In this document: piece after piece, positions 27,057 through 37,329 of the stretch
How positions within the stretch are numbered: the first letter of the stretch is position 1
Layout: each line of letters begins with the position of its first letter
Origin: Guptibacillus hwajinpoensis
GTDB lineage: Bacteria; Bacillota; Bacilli; Bacillales; Guptibacillaceae
Length of the DNA stretch: 64,000 nt
Direction of reading: 5' to 3'
NCBI RefSeq assembly: GCF_005144865.1
Contig: NZ_SWFM01000001.1
Location: forward strand, 186,001 to 250,000
Made by a program: the position numbers and the translations under genes
The notes under the pieces: model-generated
What the model saw: only the letters and a program-made list of their open reading frames with translations
What the model was told of the DNA's origin: nothing
The model's database searches: none

Positions 27057-27403
27057 TATTATAAGCTCCTCTCACTATGTTTTAATCTTTCAATATAGAA
27101 AATTGTACGAGACACCGAAAATAACTACTATTGTTTAATTGGGAGTGATCAAACACTTGGTACAAATACACTAGTATCAAGGGCTAAGTATGAGTTATCT
27201 TATTTTAACATGTACGATTATAGGAATGTAGGTTAAAATATCTAACTATTCAAAAGATATAGAAAATTAACATTAGTTTTAGGCCAAAACTTTTCGATAT
27301 AGTAAGTTATTCCATTTGGCTAAGACTTTTCCCTTCTTAAAATTAATAATATACTATATCTCTTAACTACGGTTTTAACTTCGCTATATGTATTTACTTC
27401 AAA
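27057..27403. other. Intergenic region upstream of rsbQ
   Basis: About 350 very AT-rich bases between two minus-strand genes. No open frame with a ribosome binding site, no long inverted repeat and no recognisable RNA element were seen apart from the terminator at its right end. Confidence 0.5.
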
Positions 27404-27427
27404 AAGCTCACCTATAAAGGCAAGCCA
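27401..27427 (-). terminator. Terminator after the DCC oxidoreductase gene
   Basis: An 8-bp stem with two G-T pairs (GCTTGCCT facing AGGTGAGC on the minus strand), four-base loop, then TTTTTG. Confidence 0.65.
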
Positions 27428-27430
27428 TGT

Positions 27431-27838
27431 TTACCTATAAAATCTGCTCCGCTGTTCAGGAGTAGGAATCATACATGCCTCCTGCTTGCCAAACCATTTG
27501 TAGCGCCTTCTTGCAATTACATCATACAATTTGTCTCTTACTCCGCGTGGAATAATATGAAAGATAAGCAACAGGTTAAAAATTCCTCCAAGACGCTTCA
27601 CAATATAAAGAGCTGCTTCTGACTTAACTAAAGCTTCCCCATCACGAATTACAATAACACTATCTGGAGCTTCTATTATTCTAGCTTCTCGTAGCAACTT
27701 ATCAGCTACTTCTGACTGCAATGATGCAAATGAAAATATAGCTTTTTTATCATACTTAAACATAAACTTCACTAGACCATTACAGAGATTGCATACACCA
27801 TCAAATAAAATTACATTTGTCGATTGATTTTTTTTCAC
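27431..27838 (-). CDS. Thiol-disulfide oxidoreductase DCC family protein (DUF393)
   Basis: A 135-residue protein of the DCC family, named for the motif seen here as FDGVCNLCNGLVKF (Asp-x-x-Cys-x-x-Cys), with the family helix FASLQSEVADKLL, the strand SVIVIRDGEALVKSEA and the C-terminal YDVIARRRYKWFGK. The fold is thioredoxin-like, so a thiol-disulfide role is inferred. The start is taken as GTG 27838, six bases after GAGGTG; a longer frame upstream to 27898 lacks a ribosome binding site. It is monocistronic. Confidence 0.88.
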   Translation of the reverse strand: MKKNQSTNVILFDGVCNLCNGLVKFMFKYDKKAIFSFASLQSEVADKLLREARIIEAPDSVIVIRDGEALVKSEAALYIVKRLGGIFNLLLIFHIIPRGVRDKLYDVIARRRYKWFGKQEACMIPTPEQRSRFYR

Positions 27839-27966
27839 ACTAGTCACCTCATTGTCAATCATGTTCAATACTTCACAATGTAAGTATAGCATATACACAC
27901 TACTTGTTCGAGTGAATATGCTATAATTTCCCTGTTCAGTAAACTAAGTAGCAAGGATGTTTATTC

Positions 27967-29322
27967 ATGTACCCTACTCAATCTGTACGAGAAAAGATAA
28001 AACTACTATTTATCATTTTATATCCCATACTTATCACACAAGTTGGACTTTATTCCATGAATTTCGTTGATACCATTATGAGTGGTCGAGCTGGTGCAAA
28101 CGATCTTGCTGGTGTAGCAATAGGATCAAGTCTCTGGGTCCCAGTCTTTACAGGACTAAGTGGTATTTTGCTCGCCATTACGCCGATTGTTTCACAATAT
28201 ATTGGGGCAAAACAACAAGACCGAGTCTCATTTTCTGTACTACAGGGCATCTACCTTTCAGTTGTTCTATCAATATTAATTTTAGTTGCAGGAAGTCTTA
28301 TACTTAATCCAGTCCTACAACTCATGGATTTAAATGATAGCGTCAGAAGGATTGCGAAAGAGTATTTAATTGGTCTGTCTTACGGAATCATTCCACTCTT
28401 TATCTACTCGGTTCTCAGAAGCTTTATCGATGCACTTGGAGAAACAAGAACAACAATGCTTATTACATTAACTTCACTTCCAATTAACGTTTTCTTCAAC
28501 TATGTTTTGATATTCGGTAAATTCGGATTTCCTGAACTAGGAGGTGTTGGGGCTGGATATGCTTCCGCAATCACCTACTGGTTTATCTTATTTATTTCAT
28601 TATTGGTCGTTCTAAAAGTCCGTCCGTTCCGATCCTACGCGATCTTCAAAAAGTTACATGCTATTTCACTTTCCGATTGGAAAGAACAACTTAAAATTGG
28701 CGTTCCTATTGGCTTCTCGATCTTCTTTGAAGTGAGTATATTTGCAGCAGTTACGCTTTTGATGAGTATGTACACAACTGAAACCATCGCAGCTCACCAA
28801 GCAGCTATTAATTTCGCATCTCTTCTATACATGATTCCTCTCAGTATTTCGATGGCCTTAACGATTGCAGTAGGTTTTGAGGTTGGTGGCGGAAGATTTC
28901 ACGATGCAAAGCAATACAGCTATTTAGGAATTGTAGTTGCAGTGGGAATGGCATTACTCTCAGCACTTTGCTTATTCATTTTTAATGATGCTGTTGCTAG
29001 CTGGTATACGAGTAATCAAACCGTGTTTGATTTAATTAAAGTCTTTCTCATTTATGCAATCTTCTTCCAACTATCCGATGCAATCGCTGCTCCAATTCAA
29101 GGAGCCCTTCGAGGCTACAAAGACGTTAATGTAACACTTGTTATGAGTTTGATCTCTTATTGGATTATTGGACTTCCTTCAGGTTTTTTGCTTGCTAAGT
29201 ATACAGTATTTGGACCATATGGATACTGGGTAGGGCTTAGTACCGGGTTGTTTGTTGCTGCTGTTACCCTCTTTATAAGGCTGCGTTATGTTCAAAGAAC
29301 ATATGTGTTAGTAAACAACTAA
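27967..29322 (+). CDS. MATE family efflux transporter
   Basis: A 451-residue protein with about 12 transmembrane segments in two similar halves, of the multidrug and toxic compound extrusion family (NorM branch). Characteristic pieces are TQVGLYSMNFVDTIMSGRAGANDLAGVAIGSS in the first half and the matching FFEVSIFAAVTLLMSMYTTETIAAHQ in the second, plus LPINVFFNYVLIFGKFGFPELGGVGAG. It exports cationic drugs or metabolites with Na+ or H+. AAGGA nine bases before the ATG supports the start; a TATAAT at 27922-27927 may be its -10 box. It is a single plus-strand gene converging on ykpA. Confidence 0.92.
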   Translation: MYPTQSVREKIKLLFIILYPILITQVGLYSMNFVDTIMSGRAGANDLAGVAIGSSLWVPVFTGLSGILLAITPIVSQYIGAKQQDRVSFSVLQGIYLSVVLSILILVAGSLILNPVLQLMDLNDSVRRIAKEYLIGLSYGIIPLFIYSVLRSFIDALGETRTTMLITLTSLPINVFFNYVLIFGKFGFPELGGVGAGYASAITYWFILFISLLVVLKVRPFRSYAIFKKLHAISLSDWKEQLKIGVPIGFSIFFEVSIFAAVTLLMSMYTTETIAAHQAAINFASLLYMIPLSISMALTIAVGFEVGGGRFHDAKQYSYLGIVVAVGMALLSALCLFIFNDAVASWYTSNQTVFDLIKVFLIYAIFFQLSDAIAAPIQGALRGYKDVNVTLVMSLISYWIIGLPSGFLLAKYTVFGPYGYWVGLSTGLFVAAVTLFIRLRYVQRTYVLVNN

Positions 29323-29350
29323 AAGCGGATCCCATTGGGACCCGCTTTTT
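29321..29350. terminator. Bidirectional terminator between MATE gene and ykpA
   Basis: AAAAGCGG faces CCGCTTTT with an inner CCC/GGG, giving T runs on both strands. It serves both converging genes. Confidence 0.88.
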
Positions 29351-29354
29351 AGTA

Positions 29355-30974
<1,620 letters not shown>

Positions 30975-31056
30975 TTAGGTCGTATTCCTCCATCTATTGT
31001 AATATAGTCAAGATTATAACATGGATAGAGCCGAATAGATATGAACGCCTCAGAAC

Positions 31057-31722
31057 TTATTCATCAAAAGGATAGATCCAGAATGATTCTTGCTTGATGA
31101 ACGTCATAATATCAGAATTCGGATCTAGAGAGCCATCTTCAAGTCGAGCAACCATGGCTTCTGTTTGTGAGCGATGGGCCTCAATTGTTTTAATTTTGGT
31201 ATCCAATACGTCCGTCACATCGAATACTTTATCAGGTTTACCTAGAACAGCTTCACGGTCAGGTGTAATTGGAAGAGTGTACAAAGTAGGTCGATCATCA
31301 GCTGGCAACCTTTTTATTGCTTCCACCACCGCTGCTCCACAAGCATCGTGATCCGGATGAATACCATAACCTGGATAGAATGTGATAACAAGTGAAGGGT
31401 TTAATTCATCCACTAGTTTATTTATCGTCGATACAAGAAGTTCAGGGTCTTCAAATTCAAGCGTTTTATCTCGAAAGCCAAGCATGCGAAGATCATTAAC
31501 GCCCATCGCCTGACAGGCATCTTTCAATTCTTTCTTTCTCACTTCAGGTAGCGTTTCTCGCGTTGCGAAAAATGGATTACCCATATTGCGCCCCATTTCT
31601 CCAAGTGTTGCACATGCGTACGTAACTGGCACGCCATCATTTACAAATTTCGTCATCAACCCGGCCGTTCCAAATGCTTCATCATCCGGATGTGGGAAGA
31701 CTACTAGGACTTGTTTCTCCAT
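31057..31722 (-). CDS. bshB2: Bacillithiol biosynthesis deacetylase BshB2
   Basis: A 221-residue LmbE/PIG-L family zinc deacetylase that removes acetyl from GlcNAc-malate in bacillithiol synthesis. Zinc motif HPDDE at residues 11-15 and the second His in GIHPDHDACG are present. The start is ATG 31722 (MEKQVLVV), eight bases after AAGGAGG, and gives exactly the length of Bacillus subtilis BshB2. A frame open to 31743 would overlap yojF. It lies 13 bases behind yojF, the same pair as in Bacillus subtilis. Confidence 0.94.
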   Translation of the reverse strand: MEKQVLVVFPHPDDEAFGTAGLMTKFVNDGVPVTYACATLGEMGRNMGNPFFATRETLPEVRKKELKDACQAMGVNDLRMLGFRDKTLEFEDPELLVSTINKLVDELNPSLVITFYPGYGIHPDHDACGAAVVEAIKRLPADDRPTLYTLPITPDREAVLGKPDKVFDVTDVLDTKIKTIEAHRSQTEAMVARLEDGSLDPNSDIMTFIKQESFWIYPFDE

Positions 31723-31735
31723 CACGTATTCCTCC

Positions 31736-32077
31736 TTAATCAAATGGCGTATAACTTAATTGAACCGCAACCGCCAGACGTCCACTCTTATCATGACCAG
31801 CCATAAGCAAACGACCATCATCTAATTGATAATCCGTTAACCCTTCTGCATACATCCAGCCTTCCTGTAGTTTAAATCCAACACGGAATGGTCCTGATCC
31901 AGCTATTTTCACATTCGTAAATCGAAGTGAACCATTTCTTATGTATGCTCCTACCGCAAGCTTCTCTTTATTTTGAGCTGCATATGCCCCACTTGTTGTT
32001 TCAAGATGGAAATACAGATCTTTGTTTTCAAACGTTTCAAGAATGTTTTGAACATCTTCTATTTGAATAGGCTTCAT
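31736..32077 (-). CDS. yojF: YojF family protein (DUF1806)
   Basis: A 113-residue protein of the DUF1806/YojF family, recognised from MKPIQIEDVQNILETF, VYFHLETTSGAYA-type opening, TNVKIAGSGPFRVGFKLQEGWMYAEGLTDY and the C-terminal VQLSYTP. It is soluble and beta-rich. Function unknown; it is the constant upstream partner of bshB2 in Bacillus, which suggests a role in or beside bacillithiol synthesis. Confidence 0.9.
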   Translation of the reverse strand: MKPIQIEDVQNILETFENKDLYFHLETTSGAYAAQNKEKLAVGAYIRNGSLRFTNVKIAGSGPFRVGFKLQEGWMYAEGLTDYQLDDGRLLMAGHDKSGRLAVAVQLSYTPFD

Positions 32078-32249
32078 CGTATTGCCCCCTTCTTTCTTAG
32101 GCCAGCTAGCTAAAACTAGTATAGCCTATCTATCGAGTCGGGTAAAATGATTGATGTTACTGTACCTCCTCATTAGACAAGCATTGTTTTTTTCCGTTAT
32201 AGTTAACTGTTGAACAGAAGCGAATAATTGATACTCGGAGGTCTTACTT

Positions 32250-33155
32250 ATGCAACTATACGAAACATTTGATATTCCATCAGAAATACAGAACAGAATT
32301 GAAGATCGGCGCGATGCCAATGACAATCCTGACCATTATTTAATTGGCTCAGAAGGCTATACAGCACCTAATATGTCGATTGTTAAAGATGCCGTTACAG
32401 CATTAATTCTAGGAAAGAATGTCCTTTTGAAAGGTCCAACTGGTGCAGGTAAAACTAAGCTTGCTGAACTTATTAGCTATTTCTTTAATCAACCTATGTA
32501 TTCGATTAACTGCTCAGTGGATTTAGACGCTGAAGCACTTCTCGGCTATAAGACTCTCACATATGATGACCAAAATAATGCGCATATTACATTTATCCCA
32601 GGGCCAGTCGAAAATGCGATGAAAAATGGAGAGCTTCTTTATATTGATGAAATCAATACAGCGAAGGCTGAAACACTACCTATCCTAAATGGTGTACTTG
32701 ATTATCGACGCATGGTTCTAAATCCTTTTACAGGAGAAACAGTCCGTGCTAAAGAAAACTTTGGCGTCATTGCAGCCATCAATGAGGGTTATATTGGTAC
32801 AGCTCCATTGAACGAGGCACTTAAAAACCGCTTTATTGTTATTGAAGTTCCATACCTGCAGGGCTCTGCACTAAAGGAAATGTTGAGCGAACAGTCATTA
32901 CTTAACGATTCAGATAAACTTGATCAATTCGTAACCTTATCAATGGATCTTCAATCAAAGGTAAGAGACGGTCAGATTTCAGAAGAAGCTGCATCACCTC
33001 GTTCTCTACTTGATGCATGTGACCTTTCGACATTTATGGAAGCAAGACGTGCAATAAAGCGCGCAATTACAGATAAACTTGAAGAAGAGCGTGAAAAAGC
33101 AGCTGTAGAAAACATTGCAGAAACCATTTTTGGTCGCATTCAGGAGAAAGGTTAA
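32250..33155 (+). CDS. yojN: MoxR-type AAA+ ATPase (YojN)
   Basis: A 301-residue AAA+ ATPase of the MoxR/NorQ/CbbQ branch. Walker A GPTGAGKT is near residue 66, Walker B LLYIDEIN near 128-134, sensor 1 FGVIAAINEGY and the arginine-finger region ALKNRF follow. Such ATPases work with a VWA partner to remodel or metallate a target protein. The partner is encoded directly downstream with no gap (stop and start abut). CGGAGGTC six bases before ATG supports the start. Divergent from yojF over 172 bases. Confidence 0.93.
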   Translation: MQLYETFDIPSEIQNRIEDRRDANDNPDHYLIGSEGYTAPNMSIVKDAVTALILGKNVLLKGPTGAGKTKLAELISYFFNQPMYSINCSVDLDAEALLGYKTLTYDDQNNAHITFIPGPVENAMKNGELLYIDEINTAKAETLPILNGVLDYRRMVLNPFTGETVRAKENFGVIAAINEGYIGTAPLNEALKNRFIVIEVPYLQGSALKEMLSEQSLLNDSDKLDQFVTLSMDLQSKVRDGQISEEAASPRSLLDACDLSTFMEARRAIKRAITDKLEEEREKAAVENIAETIFGRIQEKG

Positions 33156-35039
33156 ATGAAATTTCTTAACTTTGCGGAGAATCAGACTGATCCTTTTCTA
33201 CACTTGAGCTTATCTGATCTCGCTGAAACATTAAGTAACAGCGAAAGCGAAGTTCAATTTGCCTTTCACTCCTATTACAGACCGGCTGAGAATTTAATTA
33301 CAGTTAGCCATTACTGGAATGATATATTTGACGGAAGACAGTTCGATGGAATGAAAAGTGATATTTATTTACGTGCGCTTGGTAATGTCCACTTCACTGA
33401 CTTTATTGCCGTCGATCACTATCTTTCATCTCTACGTACCAAAACGTACCCATCATTTAGGAAGCAACTTTTTGCCCTCGTAGAAGACATACGAATTGAA
33501 TCGCTATGTATCATAAAGAGACCTGGTATGAGCGATGCTTTTGAAACAAGACGCTCTCTTTTTCAAAAACGGTTTCGAGGTCGGTTAGAAGTACATAATC
33601 GACAAAATCAGATCATCGATTCGCTATTCTGTGCCATTTATCTTCAAGCGATTGGAAAGCCGGTTGCTCTTGGAGAGAGCCTAGCTACCTACAAACCTTA
33701 TCTTCGTCATTTGATTGCCGAAATCAGAAAGGCAAAGTCGACTAAAGATGTTGCTGTTCTAACCAATGCGTTTTGTGATGAACTAAGTACAGAACATGCA
33801 GACATGACGACTGAATATTTAACAATGTACGGAACTGCTTCCACTCCTTCAACAGTCGTTGAAGACGAGCAGGCACGAGAGTTAAAAAGTGATGATACGA
33901 TGGAAACAACTGATAATGAAGATAAAGAAACATATGATGAAGAAATGAACACCTGGCATGAAGAACAGGAACAAGAAGGGTCTAACTTCCTTCAATTTGA
34001 CTTAGAAGAAGGGGCAAAATCTGACCTTATTGGTGAAGGGGAACGAAAAGAAGAGTCTGGTGATCAGGCATTCGTTAGTGTGCAGGGAGCTTCCAAGCAA
34101 TCAGAAGGCAGTCAATTCGATGAAGAGGCTCTTCTAGAAAGCCGTGATACAAAAGCTGTTGCCTCCGCTCAAGATCCTCTTGGTGAAGCGAATCGCAATG
34201 TGAAAGAAGTCATTCGAAAAGCAGAAAAGCCTTCTGGTCAAGATCAAGAGGCGTATCGTACCGCAAAAGCTGAGGTTCAATATGCTGAGAAGTCTCTTCG
34301 TACTGCAATTCAAAAGACAATTGAGCAAAAACAAATTGCTCCAAGAAGCGACCTTCATTTTGGACGACTGAATCGGAAACTTCTTAGGCTGTTAACAGAT
34401 GAGAATCCTCGTTTGTTTTATAAAAAAAATGCCCCAAGTGCTAAGCTTGATGTGACATTCTCACTTCTCGTTGACTGTTCTGCATCCATGTACGACAAGA
34501 TGGTAGAGACGCGTCTAGGTATTACCCTTTTTCATGAAACGTTAAAAGGGCTCGATATTAAGCACTCGATTACAGGATTCTATGAAGATGCATTCGATGC
34601 AGATGATCAGGAACAACCGAACACACTGTTTCAAATTATCGATTACAATCGTTCAACACAACCGAACGAAGGTGCTAAAATCATGCAACTTGAGCCTGAA
34701 GAAGACAATCGAGATGGTTATGCGATTCGTAAAGCCGCTGAGGAGCTTGCGGAACGGAATGAGAAGCATAAGATTTTAATTGTGTTTACTGATGGCGAAC
34801 CGTCTGCATTCGATTATAGTGAGAACGGCATTGTCGACACACATGAAGCAGTCATTCAAACGAGGAAAAAAGGCTATGAAGTGATTGGTGTGTTCTTATC
34901 GAACGGGGAACCACAGGAAAAAGAAAAAAATACAATGCGAAATATTTATGGCACACAAAGTATTGTAATCCCATCTGCAAACGAGATTCCAGCTTATTTA
35001 ACCCCACTTCTGAAACGATTATTGCTACGATTTGTATAA
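33156..35039 (+). CDS. yojO: VWA domain protein, MoxR partner (YojO)
   Basis: A 627-residue cytosolic protein resembling NorD/CobT-type VWA partners. The N-terminal part (1-200) is helical. The middle (about 225-330) is very acidic and probably unstructured. The C-terminal VWA domain (about 425-620) has an intact MIDAS: DCSASM (D-x-S-x-S), a Thr in the loop, and IVFTDGEPSAF. It pairs with YojN, and the two probably form a metal-ion-inserting or unfolding machine; the client is unknown. The gene begins directly after the yojN stop (TAAATG) and ends with the hairpin at 35046-35075. Confidence 0.9.
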   Translation: MKFLNFAENQTDPFLHLSLSDLAETLSNSESEVQFAFHSYYRPAENLITVSHYWNDIFDGRQFDGMKSDIYLRALGNVHFTDFIAVDHYLSSLRTKTYPSFRKQLFALVEDIRIESLCIIKRPGMSDAFETRRSLFQKRFRGRLEVHNRQNQIIDSLFCAIYLQAIGKPVALGESLATYKPYLRHLIAEIRKAKSTKDVAVLTNAFCDELSTEHADMTTEYLTMYGTASTPSTVVEDEQARELKSDDTMETTDNEDKETYDEEMNTWHEEQEQEGSNFLQFDLEEGAKSDLIGEGERKEESGDQAFVSVQGASKQSEGSQFDEEALLESRDTKAVASAQDPLGEANRNVKEVIRKAEKPSGQDQEAYRTAKAEVQYAEKSLRTAIQKTIEQKQIAPRSDLHFGRLNRKLLRLLTDENPRLFYKKNAPSAKLDVTFSLLVDCSASMYDKMVETRLGITLFHETLKGLDIKHSITGFYEDAFDADDQEQPNTLFQIIDYNRSTQPNEGAKIMQLEPEEDNRDGYAIRKAAEELAERNEKHKILIVFTDGEPSAFDYSENGIVDTHEAVIQTRKKGYEVIGVFLSNGEPQEKEKNTMRNIYGTQSIVIPSANEIPAYLTPLLKRLLLRFV

Positions 35040-35045
35040 CATTTA

Positions 35046-35078
35046 GAAACCGCGTCCACTACCTTACGCGGTTTCTTT
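35046..35078. terminator. Bidirectional terminator between yojO and mug
   Basis: A perfect 9-bp stem GAAACCGCG/CGCGGTTTC with a 12-base loop, T-rich after the stem on the plus strand. Confidence 0.8.
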
Positions 35079-35566
35079 CACTTTATTAACTTGCTATAAA
35101 TATGAGTGAGCTCCTTAAGGTTCATCCTGACAAGGCCACTTGTTGATGGTGCTACAAAGTCACTCACTCCTTCAACTTGATTAGTCGGTTGAAATCCCCA
35201 ATCAACCTTTTTGATTCCTGTGAATCTTTGGTAAACACCTTTTCCAACAAAACAATTGATTCTCGGACGATACATTTCAATTTTTTTTTTGAGGCTCTCT
35301 CTCCCTTTTGCATAGTCTTCAGCAGTTAAGTCGGCAGCCCCTCTTGTAGGACGATCAACGATATTGGTTAACCCATATCCATATTCAAGCAGCTTGTGAT
35401 CTTCTTCTGGCAAAAGTTTACGGTGAGTAAGGCCCGCTTCTTTTAAAACAGTGTAAAAACGATTTGTCGGATTAGCATAATGATGACCTTCCTTCTCAGA
35501 TTGAAGGCCAGGATTAAAGCCGATAAACACTATTTTCAGCTCATGAGCAAGATGGTCTGGTAACAT
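35078..35566 (-). CDS. mug: Mismatch-specific (G:U/T) DNA glycosylase
   Basis: A 162-residue member of the uracil-DNA glycosylase superfamily, Mug/TDG family, which removes uracil or thymine from G mismatches. The active-site loop GFNPGLQS is at residues 16-23 (Asn of GFNPG activates water), NPTNRF lies near 32-37, and the DNA-intercalation/recognition loop is VAPSTSGLVRM near 138-148. The length is typical. It follows the methyltransferase gene by six bases, and its AAGGAG lies over that gene's stop, so the two are coupled. Confidence 0.93.
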   Translation of the reverse strand: MLPDHLAHELKIVFIGFNPGLQSEKEGHHYANPTNRFYTVLKEAGLTHRKLLPEEDHKLLEYGYGLTNIVDRPTRGAADLTAEDYAKGRESLKKKIEMYRPRINCFVGKGVYQRFTGIKKVDWGFQPTNQVEGVSDFVAPSTSGLVRMNLKELTHIYSKLIK

Positions 35567-35572
35567 TTCTAT

Positions 35573-36349
35573 TCACTCCTTACTTTCAAGTATGCCGTAG
35601 TGAAATTTAGCTGTTTTTCTTATTAACTGTTGAAAACCAAGTCGTTCAAAACGAGTGCTTTTCCAAAAATCTTTCAGTATTACCCGTTTCCTAGCCACAC
35701 GTCTCGCTTCTTTTATCATTTCATCTGTTAGTGCATCGTAAAGGGCTACCTGCTTAATCGCATTCACTCCGGTTGACTCAAGAATGGTGTCCTCAAACAT
35801 GGGATCAAAATACACAACATCAACAGACTGATCTGCTAAATTGGGCAAGACATCCTCATAACGATTATGCTTTACAGATATCCTTCTCATAGCAGCATTA
35901 ATATGCTTATTTCCGCTCTCCCACGTTTGAAGACCTTCCTGAAGGAGAATTGCATGCTTAGAACCTTCGAGTGCATGCACACTACCATTTTCACCAGTAA
36001 CAAGACTTGCAACGATACTGTCTGAACCTAATCCCGCAGTACAATCTAGTAAACTCATCCCTTCTTTAAGGCCACTTGCATTGATGAAAACATCAGGACA
36101 ATTATTTAGAATAGATTTACAACGGAACATCGCGGAGTTCGGGTGAAAGAAAACGGGTTCCTCAGCGTTATTCGTATAGAGAAAAAGTCGGTCAAATCCA
36201 GTAACCACTACAGGGGCCTGATATATGTCGATAAATTGTTGAAGAGATCGCTTTTTTCTTGGTATGTATGTTCCATTGTATTGTATTGATAGTCTTGTAG
36301 CTTCAAGAATCAAAGCATCTGTTGGTCTTCCTGCTGTTGTAAAAATCAT
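35573..36349 (-). CDS. Class I SAM-dependent methyltransferase, RsmJ-related (YpiP-like)
   Basis: A 258-residue methyltransferase with a Rossmann core. Motif I is LLDCTAGLGSDSIVA near 99-113, and the catalytic DxxF-type motif is VVYFDPMFED near 173-182. These and the N-terminal FTTAGRPT resemble the RsmJ/YpiP group, whose relatives methylate 16S rRNA (m2G1516 in Escherichia coli). The substrate here is not proven. It shares a transcript with mug. Confidence 0.8.
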   Translation of the reverse strand: MIFTTAGRPTDALILEATRLSIQYNGTYIPRKKRSLQQFIDIYQAPVVVTGFDRLFLYTNNAEEPVFFHPNSAMFRCKSILNNCPDVFINASGLKEGMSLLDCTAGLGSDSIVASLVTGENGSVHALEGSKHAILLQEGLQTWESGNKHINAAMRRISVKHNRYEDVLPNLADQSVDVVYFDPMFEDTILESTGVNAIKQVALYDALTDEMIKEARRVARKRVILKDFWKSTRFERLGFQQLIRKTAKFHYGILESKE

Positions 36350-36488
36350 TTATTCATAACTCCTTTTTGTATCTCTATTATACCATGTGATGAGATGTCC
36401 TCTTATACACCTTAAATAGATACTTTTTACAAATAAAGAAAGCCCAAACGGGTAACGGCTTCTGTTTAGATGTACAAATTCATAGTTG
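36350..36488. other. Intergenic stretch beside a gene remnant
   Basis: AT-rich sequence holding the presumed promoter of the methyltransferase-mug unit (TATAAT-like element on the minus strand near 36377). No gene or repeat is seen in it. Confidence 0.4.
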
Positions 36489-36644
36489 TCAAAGATAATG
36501 CTTGTCTAATACGAGATACAAAAATGAATGAAATCTACCAATTATCTCCCACATATCACGAGCCTCTTCACCATCTCTATCATGACCTCGTATAAGCCTT
36601 AGTTCTCGTGGACAATCAACCCATATAGTAAAAAGAGATCCGCA
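36489..36644 (-). pseudogene. Remnant of a uridine-kinase-like P-loop kinase gene
   Basis: A 51-codon open stretch without start codon or ribosome binding site, limited by a TAA at 36645 and ending in TGA at 36489. The conceptual peptide contains LFTIWVDCPRELRLIRG and HDRDGEEARDMWE, which reads like real protein. The pattern (W/V-D-C-P, then R-G-x-x-R-D-G-E-x-x-R-x-x-W) recalls the lid region of Bacillus uridine kinase-like ATPases. The residues after MWE no longer fit the family. I read it as a decayed C-terminal piece of a lost gene. Confidence 0.45.
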
Positions 36645-36744
36645 TTAAAACTAAAACATACTCATTAAAAAGAAGCCCACAGCGGTCTTATTTTGTACTT
36701 AGAATGCAAATTAGGGATAGCTTGCTGTCGGAAGCTCACCAATT

Positions 36745-36774
36745 AAAAAAGAGACCGGTTTACCCAGCCTCTTT
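36745..36774 (-). terminator. Terminator after DUF948 gene
   Basis: An 11-bp stem with two G-T pairs (AAAGAGGCTGG facing CCGGTCTCTTT on the minus strand), loop GTAAA, T run. Confidence 0.88.
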
Positions 36775-36778
36775 CTCC

Positions 36779-37141
36779 CTATTTCAATTTAATTTGCACA
36801 CCCTGACTTTCCTGTGTATGAATGGTTTTCTTATTGTTCTTATGCAAAGCAGTTCTTTTTATTGAACTTGTTACATCGTGTATCATATCCCCTACATCAT
36901 GAGCGGACTCGATTAAAGGATCAACGGCTTCCATTTTCCCTTTTACATCAACCGAAATTTCGTTGGCTTTATGAATCAGTTCTTCTGCTTCATCTGTAAT
37001 GCCGTTTACGGATTTCCGGACGCCAGACAGCGTCTCCTTTGTTTCAGCCAGTGTTGCCATGACCTTTCGTAATGTCATAATCAAATAGACGACGAGAATA
37101 ATAAACGCGATAGCTACAATGGTAGCACTCCACTCAAGCAT
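36779..37141 (-). CDS. DUF948 domain-containing protein
   Basis: A 120-residue protein with one N-terminal membrane helix (about 5-25, ATIVAIAFIILVVYLIMTL) followed by a long amphipathic, probably coiled-coil segment (27-95) and a basic tail. This is the DUF948 pattern, related to bacterial proteins often placed beside general-stress or cell-envelope genes (YtxG/YtxH neighbourhood). Start at ATG 37141 (MLEWSATIV) because GGGAGG lies eight bases upstream; the GTG at 37150 overlaps that site. Function unknown. Confidence 0.82.
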   Translation of the reverse strand: MLEWSATIVAIAFIILVVYLIMTLRKVMATLAETKETLSGVRKSVNGITDEAEELIHKANEISVDVKGKMEAVDPLIESAHDVGDMIHDVTSSIKRTALHKNNKKTIHTQESQGVQIKLK

Positions 37142-37329
37142 TGAGACCACCTCCCTTCTTCTCTCTAAGTCTATGAGGAGAAGGGTTAGGACATTCCTTA
37201 GTTACTAGAGCTAGAGACCTTAAAACAAGGAAAGGAAGCTTTATCCGTAATTTCGGATAAGCCCCCTATAACTGAAGGAACATTTTCTCATATCTACCAT
37301 ACTTATTCCAATCTTACTAATTAGAGGAA

